A DNA stretch of 21,090 nt from Amanita rubescens (Eukaryota > Basidiomycota > Agaricomycetes > Agaricales > Amanitaceae). The stretch lies in assembly GCA_015039365.1 (NCBI GenBank), contig WION01000759.1:1-21090 (forward strand), in the 5' to 3' direction. A program made the translations under genes and the position numbers. The notes under the pieces are model-generated. The model searched no databases, was not told the origin of the DNA, and saw only the letters and a list, made by a program, of their open reading frames with translations. Every line of letters begins with the position of its first letter. Within the stretch, counting starts at the first letter, position 1. Positions 1 through 9,401 of this stretch are shown in pieces.

Positions 1-586
1 CACAGCAACTTGGAGCAGGAGACGAAATTATCGAGTTGGATAGAAATGACCCGAGTCCCCAATGGGAATTGCTGAAGAAAGACAACCCTTTCGGATTTGA
101 CATTGTTGTAAGAATCACATCTTTTCGTTGAATCCGAGCACCTGACGTCTAACTGACATAGGTTGAAGCCACAGGTTCGAGCAAGCTTGCGCAGGATGCT
201 ATCAATTACGTGCGCAGAGGCGGTTACTTTGATGTTATATGGCGTATATGCAGAAAGGGACAAAGTATCGTATTCGCCTTCAAGGATATTCGGGGATGAA
301 ATCAAGTATGACAACACTATTTGGACGTACTCAACTCTAAATTCTGAATTGTTTCACAGATTATTGGGTCCTTTGCTCAGTCCTATTGCTTCCCACGTGC
401 TGTGGCGTACCTTGAGACGGGAACGATTCGCGTCAACGGCATTGTACGTGTTACCGTCCTCGTGACATCTAATGAATAAAATAACTTGATTAGGTTACCG
501 ATACTTTTTCAATTAAGGACTATCAGAAAGCGTTGGATAAGATGAATAGCAAGCAGGCGTGTAAAATAGTCATCAAGCCGCAATAG
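1..586 (+). CDS. Medium-chain dehydrogenase (alcohol/polyol dehydrogenase), 3' part, two apparent frameshifts
   Basis: C-terminal part of a zinc-type medium-chain dehydrogenase, most like fungal sorbitol/arabinitol dehydrogenases that oxidise polyols with NAD(P). Exons seen: 1-107 (reading from base 3), 162-305, 360-443 and 494-586 (TAG). Introns are 54, 54 and 50 nt with GT..AG ends. Telltale motifs are GFDIV|VEATGS and INYVRRGG in the nucleotide-binding fold, then YGVYAERDKVS, SRIFGDEIK, IIGSFAQSYCFPRA, GTIRVNGI and DYQKALDKMNS near the end. The order and spacing match the family. The frame breaks twice. There is one extra T near 224, between YVRRGG and TLMLYG. One base (probably a G) is missing at the 305/306 splice junction, before IIGSF. 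Everything else looks under selection, so these may be homopolymer sequencing errors or very recent inactivation. The 5' end and catalytic zinc ligands lie outside the window. Exact substrate unknown. Confidence 0.85.
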
Positions 587-1210
587 AAGAGAAGTCAGGG
601 CTAAGCAAACATCGTCAAGGTTTCCAATAGATAAAAATACCTACTGTTCGGCTAAGCTTATTTGCGGCGCAATTAATCACAGGTGCGATATATTTGGGCA
701 GTCCATATGGTCAACTGTGAGTCTGAAGAGGTCGACAACGTTATATTCTCGAACTCACGTATCATGATTACGGTATTAAATGGCGCACGGGTCTAGGAAA
801 GTGGTGTTTCGGATGGCGCGGCTTTTCGGAGATCATCATTGCTTCAGGAATGGCAGTTCAATTCAGTCGCAGTTGATGCTGTGACGAATCAGACGCACAA
901 GACCACTATTACTGGAAAAGGCAGTCTTGGTTCAAACGTGTGCAGTCAGCTCGGCCAATCAGAAGCGATATCAAGCACGTTTCTAATGCACACGAGCAAT
1001 CTTAACAGGCGGGTCCTCAGGGGCTTACAGGGGCCTCATTTCCTGGGGTACGCACGTCCCACACCAAGCGACTTCTATCCTCTTCTCAACATCTTGTGTG
1101 TTGAGTGTACAGCGTTCGGCACTCCTGCGGCCAGCATACAAATAGTCCACAACAAGACGCACATCTCCGACCGTTCTCAACAAGCTGCACATCAGCCGTC
1201 CGCTCCCACT
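587..1210. other. Intergenic region / upstream region of the bHLH gene
   Basis: No gene recognised. The bHLH reading frame stays open upstream to about 839 and has an in-frame ATG at 986, so part of this stretch could be coding if an upstream start is used. The 986-1210 stretch has no recognisable domain, and I treat it as 5' leader. Confidence 0.5.
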
Positions 1211-2633
1211 ATGGTCAAGCCCATCCTCCCCCGCCACGAGCTACCCGGCAGCACACAGCCTGCTCAAGCAAGCAACGTGGATGCGACGGTAGATGAAGCA
1301 CCACAGCCTCGCAGGAGGGGTCGCAAGCCTGGGCCACTATCCCGTACCGCCCGTGAGGCCCAGCGGAAATTAAACCACTCCATCATAGAAAAGGCAAGGC
1401 GGACGAAGATAAATGAAGCCCTTGGTGCCCTCCGCCAGCTTGTCCCTGCAGATTATGGAAGGCGGAAGGACATGGATGCCGATAAGCAATCCGGTGATCA
1501 CAACAGCGAGGATGAGAACGACGAAGATGAAGAAGATGACGAAGGGGACGGCGAGTATGGCGCTCCGCGGCGGAAGACCGCCGTTACGGACAAAAAGAGT
1601 ACGACGGGGAAAAAGGAAGAAAAAGAGTTCAAGCTGGAAGTCCTCGAGCGCACCGTAGCTTACCTTCAAGACCTAACGGAGCGGTGCGAAGACCTTCAGA
1701 GGGAGAACCAGCAGTTGCTAGGCGTGCGTCGCTGCTCTTGTCAGGAGGGCTCCCGCGAGCCAATTGGAAGGAAACGGAATCGCTCTGAATCGGCAAGCTC
1801 CGTTGTGGATAGTGATACCCAGTCGGCGCAGGATGAACGTCCCTCCAAGCGCCATGAGCCTCTTCCACCCATCTCATCCTGGCTACCTCTTTCCCCCGAG
1901 TTTGTTCGCCATTCCACGGATTTACCTCCACCGAGGCATACCACGGTTGCACCGGCGTTGCCTTCATACCTTCCTACACCCCCCTCCTCTGCCCTGTTTC
2001 AGCCTACTCGGACACCCATATCCCCACTGAGTTCAACTTCTACCACAAAGGGTTCTTACATCCCATCCCTTTCACTTGGACCAACGGCCCTGCCGCTTCC
2101 TAGTTTGACCACGCAATTGAGCCCGGTCAGCAACAAGCGTCGTCAAAGCATATCTCAATCTCCCTTGTCTCAAACCTCCTGTGCGTCCGTGTGCCATGCC
2201 GTTAGAGCCAACACTTAAACTTTCCCTTTTAGCTATCTCAAGCAACAAGGGTCAACGGGTAGATGCTTCGCCGACCTCTCCTTCCCACACCCGCGAAGAC
2301 GAGACTGCCGCTTCGTTGCTGTTAACGATGCGTCTCCTCCGCTCCCCGTCCTCCCCTCGTCATGTTACAACCACCTCACCCTTGATAACGGCCTCCGTAA
2401 CCTCACGCAGACCAAGTATATCAGGCCGTCTTGCACCACCTTCGCCACCTTCACCAAGATTGCCGCGCCAAGAGAAGTTGGCAGCGGGATCTGTATCGGA
2501 TATGCAGAAGAAGAATGCACTTGAATATATCCCCGTCTCTCGGACTGCTCGCGAGATCCAGATGCGAGGCTCAGCGCAAGTTGAGACGCCTGGATCATTG
2601 CTAGGCTTAACGGGGCACAGAAACAAAAACTGA
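1211..2633 (+). CDS. bHLH (leucine-zipper-like) transcription factor with acidic loop
   Basis: Nuclear DNA-binding regulator of 456 aa in two exons, 1211-2180 and 2233-2633 (52-nt intron, GTGCGT..TTTAG, phase 1). The start at 1211 has A at -3 and G at +4; an in-frame ATG at 986 is an alternative. Near residues 34-41 is a basic RRRGRKPG patch resembling an AT-hook. The bHLH follows. The basic region, about 50-64, has the H-x3-E-x2-RR arrangement (H56, E60, R63/R64) typical of class B factors that bind CACGTG E-boxes. Helix 1 runs to about 79 and ends LRQLVP. The loop, 80-138, is unusually long and carries a D/E run at about 100-114. Helix 2 is about 139-158 (KLEVLERTVAYLQDL), with a short heptad extension to 170. 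The remainder is Pro/Ser/Thr-rich, and the end carries TPGSLLGL. Without the intron the frame would stop at 2218 and lose this conserved-looking tail. Target genes unknown. Confidence 0.85.
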
Positions 2634-3468
2634 ATTTGAATATTGTCAACGCAAATAAGCGCAAAACTGTATACCATTTGTCAAATCGCTATTCGTCGAC
2701 ATATGCAAACTGTATGTATGAAAAGATGTAATATTTGTATGTTCGTATTGGAGAAAATGGACTTTGGAATCGATAGGAATAACATTTAAGCGGCAAGGGA
2801 GGGAATGGTATCTATGGCAGTGCGCTTCTGCCGAGCGGCCCGGAGCACGGACTCTTCGCGGGCCGACCAAAAGTGCTATCCTCGAATACAAGAGCCAATA
2901 CAAGTTGCGTCATGAATGATGAATGTATGACATCCAAAGCCTATCGATATCTGAATTTCCAGAACTAGATATACATATCTACAGAGTAGTACGTATTGTG
3001 ACTGTTGATCCTCGAGTCAGAATTTACACTTATTACGCTCTTTCACGAAGAAAAGTCGAAGCGAAATAGTTGGACGTGTGCATCGCGTTTAGGCATCGTG
3101 GCTCCTTCCACTAATTAGACCGAAGACATACCAGTTAATATTGAAGATACTATCGTGCCCTTTAACGTAAGTGACGAAGAACGGATACACACTCACCCAC
3201 ATTGCGTAATTGCTGGTGTTCACAACATATTGGTCGCATAGCCAATCTTCCAGATCCCCAAGTTCAATTTCAACTACTCGATCATACCTGATAAAAGCTC
3301 TATAATGACAATAAACTAGCCGTAACTGCACGAATAGCTGTTGGCATACATATATGGTCTATTCAGAAGAACCTGATAAGGTTATCGATGCAATGCTTCG
3401 ACAGGTATAAGTAGCCCGTGGATTCCGCAACCATTCTCAACCAACGGACGGACGAACTTGACTTATAA
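2634..3468. other. Intergenic region
   Basis: 3' flank of the bHLH gene and 5' flank of the first small KOW-like gene. On the minus strand, about 3295-3200 reads as a plausible short exon (RVVEIELGDLEDWLC) ending in a GTGAGT donor, but I could not connect it to a start or to other exons. Nothing else recognised. Confidence 0.4.
3406..3456 (+). promoter_or_regulatory. TATA box and conserved downstream motif of KOW-like gene 1
   Basis: TATAAGTAGCC begins at 3406. About 38 bp downstream is ACGGACGGACGAA (3444-3456), which matches the motif at the same distance in copies 2 and 3. The position suits a transcription start region 10-25 bp before the ATG at 3469. Confidence 0.5.
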
Positions 3469-3884
3469 ATGACTGCCAACGTGAGCTCTTCCTTTACACA
3501 TTCCGTCGCCACCACTCTTGAACACGGTCCATCAGAAACGAGAAATAGGCGAAAGAGTGATCCCTACAGTAAATGCTCACATTGTTGATTATATTCCTCA
3601 AAGCCTCACGTTGCTATTCTGTTTGTAGTTCGTGGTCACAGAAGGCGTTCACAAAGGAAGGATAGGAAGAATTTCGAAGCAGGAGATTTCATCCGTAAGT
3701 TACTAAATGTGATCAAGATCATGATGAAGGGAATTTTTTACAATAGGACCCTGATTTGTGGTATCTGCGAGACGAAGAAGGTGCCGAGTTTGGACCATTA
3801 CCGTTTAGATGGCTTGAGGTCGTCATAGACAAGCAGCTCTGGCCTTGGAACATACGTGTAATTGAAGAACATGGCCTTTGGTGA
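3469..3884 (+). CDS. Small KOW-like protein, copy 1
   Basis: A four-exon gene for an 82-aa protein: exons 3469-3480, 3536-3568, 3629-3694 and 3747-3884 (TGA). All three introns (55, 60, 52 nt) are GT..AG and phase 0, and the frame stays open throughout, which is unlikely by chance. Exon 3 encodes FVVTEGVHKGRIGRIS. Its V-x-x-G-x-x-x-G-x-x-G spacing fits a KOW motif, the short beta-hairpin module of ribosomal proteins L24/L26 and of Spt5/NusG. Exon 4 encodes DLWYLRDEEGAEFGPLPF and ends in a Trp-rich tail. No signal peptide or membrane segment. A nucleic-acid- or ribosome-related role is an inference from the KOW resemblance only. It is the longest and best preserved of the four copies and stands apart from the others, with the F-box gene between. 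Function unknown. Confidence 0.7.
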
Positions 3885-5124
3885 ATGCAATTTCTTCAAA
3901 TGTTATCTGAACGCGGCTACCACTGTACGCTGTTGATCGATAGTTAATATTTACTATAGCGTGAAGTCATGAATAACTACTCATTTGGGCTAAGGACCAG
4001 GGTGCTGTATTTATGAGACGTGCTTTCCGTTCCCGACTCAGATACCAGAGAATCGGAGGTGTGAGTCTGGAAAAGTTGAGATCGGAGAATCACTTAGTGA
4101 AGTTGGAGGGGCGAAAGAACAAAACCATGACAGGGGAAACGTATGAACGAGCTTTGAAAAACCGGCAAAGATTTAATCCAATACTATATCATATGTTGGA
4201 GGTGGCTTCCGGATAACCGGTAACCGGTGAAATGAGATACAAAGGAAATGAGCACATACATTATTCCTGCCGATCGTGCAGCATCATCGGATGCGTTCTG
4301 TCACCTAGGCCGTGAGGCGCACTGGTCTTCGACAACTAATACATTCCCAGGGAAGAATGTTCAACGAACACATTGTCACCAATACGGGTGCTCCATTGTC
4401 AACGTCGCGCCTTGTACGCGTAAAGGAGTTGCTAGGAAAATTGATGGTTCTGGGAGATATGAACGTATCGCGAAGGTCCGCTAATGGTCGCGCGAGGCCA
4501 AGCAATGTGGATGAAAGACTAAGAAGGATTCTGGGAGACGGGCTGCAGAAGATGGCATCGCGATTAGTAGGTGCATGAAGAGGACCTATGATGGATATTG
4601 TGCGGCGCGTTTCTTGCCGGATTGGAAAGGAATGTATACATGTGAGCAATCGTACTTGTAGCCGGATTTAGAGGCCAAACCAAGCGGTAGGCTGGAACGC
4701 AAAACTAATTATGGGATTCGCCCGAAGCAATGATAGCCTGTTGGCTTAGAATTGACCTTTATACATATCCATTGATGATTGGACCGCGTATGATAACTTT
4801 ACTCTTCCACGACCAAGACAACCGCATGCATGCCCTTCTGAACAGTAACGTCCCAACCTTTCCAGGATCGCGCTGGAAATGAGAGACGAAACCTTGTCGT
4901 AACTGAACGGCGAGCCGAGAGGCCAATCCGAATTTTGCAACATTAATTGAGACCTCTGGGAGGTCGTGAATTCAACAGCTGAGCTTGAAGCGGCGGTCCT
5001 GTGAGGAGACAAGATATGGAAAAACACGTATTCGTCGACAACAACTCTTGGTGAGAGTGGAAGCTTTTAGTCGAGCGATAATGTCAAGTTCGAATCGTAA
5101 CTGCCTGCAAAAGTAGTACTTTGA
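3885..5124. other. Long region without a recognised gene
   Basis: Between KOW-like copy 1 and the 3' end of the F-box gene. There are two modest plus-strand open frames: 4013-4216 (67 codons, basic) and 4312-4578 (88 codons, charged, containing VRVKELLGKLMVLGDM). Neither resembles a known family, and I found no convincing splice connection between them. They may be an unrecognised or decayed gene. A short ACCGGTTACCGGT-like palindromic repeat occurs near 4216-4228. Confidence 0.4.
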
Positions 5125-6791
5125 TTATTTGACCGTTTCCATCCAGTCATGCACTTCCTGCCATTTTAACTTCATTGGCTCCAGGGCCTCTTCCATTTCC
5201 GCCGGGATAAAATGATAATCCACCCAGGAGAATTCGACCAAGTTGGGGAATATGGCCGAAAGATATACAAAAACGGCAGCTGGATCATCGATAGGCGAAT
5301 CCAAGACCTTAAAGGATTTGGTGTTTACGTTGCAGATGCCACGGTTGTTAGAGCGCTTGATAATGCTCCTAGCATCGAACGCCACAGTCAGACTTTGTAA
5401 CGCTAGACAATGTTGCGCGATCGAGTCGAGACCTTCGAAAGTCATTTGTGGCCAGTAGGCTAGTGGGTAATATGAGCGGAGATGCAATTCCTCCAAGTGA
5501 GGTAGAGCGAAGGCAAGGTTCCTCATTTGTTCATCATCTAGATCAAATCCGTGGGTTGCCTCCAAGGACAACTGAATGAGGTTTTTGAATAGCAAGAGTC
5601 CTGATATCGCATCCAAAGCCATAGGGCGCTCGTGGAACTTGAACTTGTCCATATGATGGGTATCACCATCAACGAACCTCAACTTGACCACCTCGAGTGA
5701 AGGATGTGTAATCCCATCGCGCATCAAGTTGAAGAGTTGCTTCCAATTATCCACAGACGGTGTGCTATTCGAGCTTGATTCGGCGCACAAAGATCGTAGT
5801 GGTGTATTACGCGTGATGCTTGTCATTGGTATTAGAAATTCGAGGTCGTCGTACTGGATGTCCAATTGTGCTAGTGCTGGGAAGCCACGCCAACCTGAAG
5901 GCAAAGGAAACTGTAATAATGGTTCACGATCACAATGGAAGAGATTTAATTTTCGTAAGTTGGGAATTTTGCAGAGGATGACCGCCGATGCTTCTGGAAA
6001 ATAGTAGAGTGTAAGACATTGCAACGATGGCCAGAAGCGAAGGGCGTCGAGGGCGTCACGAACATCAGGCCAAGACCTTTCCCTAAAGCCCCGGCCCTTC
6101 AGGGATAACTCCGTTATGTGAGGTGATGAAGAAGGTATTGCGCGTATTAGGGAAAACCGCATTCGCTGAGATTGAGACCTTTCTTCGACCGAGAGATTTG
6201 AATCATGCGGAAAATATAGGCTCAGACGATAGGTTATCCGCGAAAGTAATAGGGTGATGTATGGATATAAATCGTCGTCTTCTGTGTCCCATATGATCTC
6301 TTGGACCCGTGGCAGCAGTTCCATTCCGTCAGCCGCGTGGGATAAGGTCCGGTACGATCCTGCATCGAGACAATACGGGTATTTTATCGTATACCAGCGG
6401 CGGGTGCCAAAAGGGTAAAGAGGGCAAAATACCAACTTTTTGACCCTGACGGAATACGTATTGAATCGGTGCCAATCTGTCTCCCGTATTTCCCTGCAGA
6501 GCGACTAGCAGTCCATGAGCGCCATAGCACGACAACATTGATTACAGCAATGATTACCACGTATCGGCTTCCACGTATTTCTCGTTCCTCCCAAAGATCA
6601 CTGGGCATGCAACGAATGAGGACACTAAAGTCCGGTATTTCAGACCATAGCAAGTCGAGCGCCGTTTCTTTTAGGTCGCGACATGTACGCGATAGTGCCA
6701 AAAGAGTCTGTCTGTCGAAATTCTTGCATATAAGGTGGTATAGTTCTGCACAGAGAAGTACTCGGTGCGTCGCAGACTCGGTTCCGTGCAT
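5125..6791 (-). CDS. F-box protein with leucine-rich-repeat-like region
   Basis: Two-exon minus-strand gene for 537 aa: exon 1 6791-6558, exon 2 6504-5125. The 53-nt intron (GTAATC..CTGCTAG) is phase 0; a second AG further downstream (TGCAG) would break the frame. The F-box lies at about residues 9-55 (VLLCAELYHLICKNF, then TLLALSRTCRDLKETALDLLW). It normally docks onto Skp1 in an SCF ubiquitin ligase. The rest is a string of degenerate leucine-rich units such as ITELSLKGRG, LQCLTLYYF, LRKLNLFHC, LIQLSLEATH and LEELHLRSYY, presumably for substrate binding. Length and layout are typical of the large agaricomycete F-box families. The start at 6791 gives an F-box close to the N terminus; an in-frame ATG at 6863 would add 24 residues. 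No frame break. Substrate unknown. Confidence 0.85.
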
Positions 6792-7145
6792 GGCACCAAG
6801 TTCGACTTGAATGTAAATACGGGTAAACAGCGACGCGCGTCTATAGTAAATGGGGTAAGCCACTTGAACCGACGTTTAATCCCGAAAAGGACGTCTTCAC
6901 ATTGGCGGCTTGAACAGCCATGCGGCGGTCCCGCAACGTGAATTTGATTTCGCCCGAACTGGAAAGAAGTATGAGGAACTCTCCTCGGATGCGTCCACGT
7001 TGCACAGCCAATCTCTAATCTTCAAGTCAGACTGACAAAGCAAGAATCAGTTGGCAAAACGGCTATTTCTTCTTACGTATCGTCAGCGTTGGAACATGGC
7101 TGCTCAGAGTCGGGCCTAATAAGGCGATAAATGCAGCATTTCAAG
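6792..7145. other. Intergenic region upstream of the F-box gene and KOW-like copy 2
   Basis: Divergent spacer between the F-box gene and KOW-like copy 2. It presumably holds promoter sequence for both. No coding signal recognised. Confidence 0.4.
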
Positions 7146-7194
7146 TATATATACCCCTACTGTAATCTTTCCATTAACCACCAGACGGACGAAG
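7146..7194 (+). promoter_or_regulatory. TATA box and conserved downstream motif of KOW-like gene 2
   Basis: TATATATA at 7146-7153 is followed at 7182 by CAGACGGACGAAG, the same layout as in copies 1 and 3. A GTGAGT donor at 7212 and CTAG acceptor at 7264 suggest a 5'UTR intron where copy 1 has its first coding intron. Confidence 0.5.
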
Positions 7195-7290
7195 ATTTGG
7201 AGACAGACATTGTGAGTTTTTCATCTACGAATCATATTCGCCACCTTACAACACGATCTTCTAGCAGACGAGCACAACTGCATAACTTGA

Positions 7291-7610
7291 ATGGATGTTG
7301 GCTTTATGGTAAGTGCTGGTGTTGGTACTCCTCCAAGCCTAACGTCGCTGTTTGTTGTAGTATAGGGTCACCTCTTATGTGTACAAGAGAGCGACGCGAC
7401 ATGTTCACTCCTGCTTTTCAGTTAGTTATTTAATGTTATCGGTACGGAGAAAGAAATGACTCATCGTTATACCAGGCCGCCGATGAAACTTTACATCGCC
7501 TGATAGATGGATTTAAGGTCATATTTCGAATGGTGAATTCAGAATGTTTTGATATGGCCCGTAGAAATATCGAGTCCTATGGGATAGTTGAAACGCACTG
7601 GTTTCCGTAA
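7291..7610 (+). CDS. Small KOW-like family protein, copy 2 (diverged)
   Basis: 70-aa protein from exons 7291-7308, 7361-7420 and 7476-7610 (TAA). Introns (52 and 55 nt) are phase 0 and GT..AG. The middle exon is 60 nt, exactly as in copy 4, and starts YRVTSYVYKRATRHV. This aligns with YMVTGGVFEGETGSI, but the KOW glycines are gone. The last exon, ETLHRLIDGFKVIFRMV, aligns residue for residue with EVYYYLRNDFGVRFGPV of copy 4, with L, F, V and F kept. The ATG of copy 1 is not preserved in the matching first exon (7182-7211), so translation probably starts in the next exon at 7291. Splicing and frame are intact, yet the sequence has drifted, so it may be neofunctionalised or on the way to a pseudogene. 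Confidence 0.5.
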
Positions 7611-8328
7611 ATGTAATCAAGCGGATGCTGATGCTCTGCCCCTTTTGAACAGAGCCCTTCTCAGATGTGCTTCGGACGATCATCTCTCTCGCAGAAAGGT
7701 AAATATAAATATTAGATCGAGCCTTACGAAACCGGGGAGGGATTTCCTTTGGCCGCATGGCGCAGATCTAACGTCCTCTTCGAGAACTAAGCTTTCAAAT
7801 GTATTCCTAGAGAAGGATATAACTCCTCTCCCGAATTTTAAGTGATAATCTGATAAAGGGAATAAGGAAAGAACGAGAGGGATCGCGATGATGTAGCGCG
7901 GACCGTAGATCTCGAAAGACCCTTACGACGCAAGTGCTTGCTTCGAGTGCGCAGAACGATTGCGATCGGGTATTTGAAAGTCCTGTCAAACTCAGGTTGC
8001 GGCACTGTTGTGAATGGCGGAAGCAAACCGAGTCACAAGTGACAAGATACAAACCAAACGACTCATGGCGCGGGGTCTCAAAAACTTTTGTGGTGCAGGT
8101 CATTCACTGTGAAATTGACTTGCAATATTACTCAGCATGTATAGCACAATCGCTGCCGTACCTTCAAGTTCAACCCCCGCGCAATGTGTCAACTTGTCTG
8201 AACACCTACACAGAATAAATACACGCTTACCTCGTTTAGTCGCATAGCTGATATCTGTTCCCCGAGCCACATCGGATGTTGAAGTCTTGTAACATGCCTG
8301 AGCACTGCAAAAAGAGCACTGCACGGAA
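7611..8328. other. Intergenic region
   Basis: Several open frames of 60-100 codons occur on both strands (for example 7934-8218 plus), but none has recognisable motifs or consistent splice signals. No feature supported. Confidence 0.4.
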
Positions 8329-8381
8329 TATATAAGTATCGCCATCTCAATCGTTCTCGATCAGCACCCCAGACGAACAAG
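8329..8381 (+). promoter_or_regulatory. TATA box and conserved downstream motif of KOW-like gene 3
   Basis: TATATAAGTATCGCC begins at 8329 and CAGACGAACAAG at 8370, the same architecture as copies 1 and 2. A possible 5'UTR intron (GTGCGC at about 8394 to TTTAG at about 8441) would mirror the first intron of copy 1. Confidence 0.5.
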
Positions 8382-8462
8382 AACTTCGAGAACGTGCGCC
8401 CATTACTTGTGCATAGTGTCCAACCTCGCTGAAACATTTAGTAGCAACAGGAACTACGCATA

Positions 8463-8761
8463 ATGTCTTCATATCTTCATACAACAGTGAGTACTGTGCC
8501 AATATTCTTCAGCGGGATCACGTCGCTGAACTGTTTAGTACAAGGTCACTCGAGGTCCTCACCAGGGAAAGACAGGCGTACAGCATGGCATGGCCCAGTT
8601 GCAAAGGGTAAGTTAATGCCATCTATAAAAAGAGCAGATAATCCAATGAGTTATTGTAATAGACTGGGAAAGTGGAAATATGTCTGAAACTCGACCAGCA
8701 GTGGGGAGGGTTAATTGTCGGACCATTCACGATGGACTGCCTCGAGATATTGGGTGACTAG
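8463..8761 (+). CDS. Small KOW-like protein, copy 3
   Basis: 63-aa protein from exons 8463-8486, 8539-8607 and 8663-8761 (TAG). Introns of 52 and 55 nt are phase 0 with GTGAGT/GTAAGT donors and TAG acceptors. The middle exon encodes YKVTRGPHQGKTG, the cleanest KOW match in the window because it keeps the G-P-H-x-G-K-x-G core of ribosomal L24/L26 and Spt5 KOW units. The last exon keeps the family pattern: TGKVEICLKLDQQWGG, then IVGPFTMDCLEIL, matching the FGP-containing strand of copies 1 and 4. It lies about 250 bp before copy 4 in the same orientation. Reading on without the second intron gives only a short out-of-family tail. Molecular function unknown; a nucleic-acid-binding role is inferred only from the motif. 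Confidence 0.65.
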
Positions 8762-9009
8762 CACATGAGATAGTCGGTCGAAACTAACTTTGAATTGTAA
8801 TCCTGGCGTTGAGCATTTCTTGCAAGCACGTTGTTGCTCTGAGGCACAGTCATGCTACTTTACATGAGTCCGAGTGAGCGACGCTACAGGCATCTGCGCA
8901 CCTGGTTAACCACAAACTCTTGCTGTGCCATGACGGGAGTGGCGTAGGTGCGAGTTCTGTGAGAATAACAGCCTGAGAATCATCGTGATATGTTTGATTT
9001 GTACTAACC

Positions 9010-9401
9010 ATGGCGGAGGTATCGCATCGCTACAACGTGGCGAAACACCCTTTCATGCTCGCGTGACTAGAAAGAGGAAGCACAGGTCATGCATTACAGC
9101 TCTTTTAGTCGCCACAGTTTCTTCACGTATATAACGTTGCCGGTATACCTCAGAAGCCTTGTGTCGATGTCTGTTTGCAGTACATGGTCACTGGAGGTGT
9201 ATTCGAAGGAGAGACGGGATCCATCGAGTACAGGGAATCAGTAAGTTGATGTTACCGGCATAACGAAAAAAATATGATAAGTAACTGTAACAGGTTGCAG
9301 GGGAGGTTTACTATTACCTGCGAAACGACTTTGGAGTCAGGTTTGGACCAGTAACCCGCGAGGATTTAGCGATCGTCCTTAGATCTCATAGATCTGGTTA
9401 A
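9010..9401 (+). CDS. Small KOW-like protein, copy 4
   Basis: 64-aa model from exons 9010-9018, 9109-9126, 9181-9240 and 9294-9401 (TAA). Introns are 90, 54 and 53 nt, all phase 0. The core is YMVTGGVFEGETGSIEYRES (KOW-like), then EVYYYLRNDFGVRFGPV and TREDLAIVL, close to copy 1 (DLWYLRDEEGAEFGPL). The last two exons are firm. The 5' end is less certain. The ATG at 9010 has an excellent context (ACCATGG), but no TATA box or CAGACG motif precedes it. A TATATAA at 9129 inside the second intron could instead drive a shorter transcript starting at the in-frame ATG 9184. There is no spliced start that keeps the motif other than these two. Confidence 0.6.

Noticed and set aside
839..1210. Upstream extension of the bHLH reading frame
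   Set aside because: Open but without recognisable domain; the ATG at 1211 has the better context, so the extension was treated as leader, with ATG 986 noted as alternative.
1629..1967. Minus-strand 112-codon frame
   Set aside because: Lies entirely antisense to the bHLH coding exon and has no family features.
3089..3331. Minus-strand 80-codon frame containing RVVEIELGDLEDWLC
   Set aside because: Composition looks exon-like and a GTGAGT donor follows, but no start codon, upstream exon or in-phase acceptor could be found, so no gene model was called.
4013..4216. 67-codon basic open frame
   Set aside because: No recognisable domain, no consistent splice partner and no family promoter; described only as part of the unassigned region.
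4370..4440. HIVTNTGAP stretch, checked as a possible fifth KOW-like copy
   Set aside because: It lacks the glycine spacing, and there is no following exon with the L-R...F-G-P pattern.
4305..4649. Minus-strand 114-codon frame opposite 4312-4578
   Set aside because: No motif and Ser/Arg/Pro-rich composition typical of an antisense shadow.
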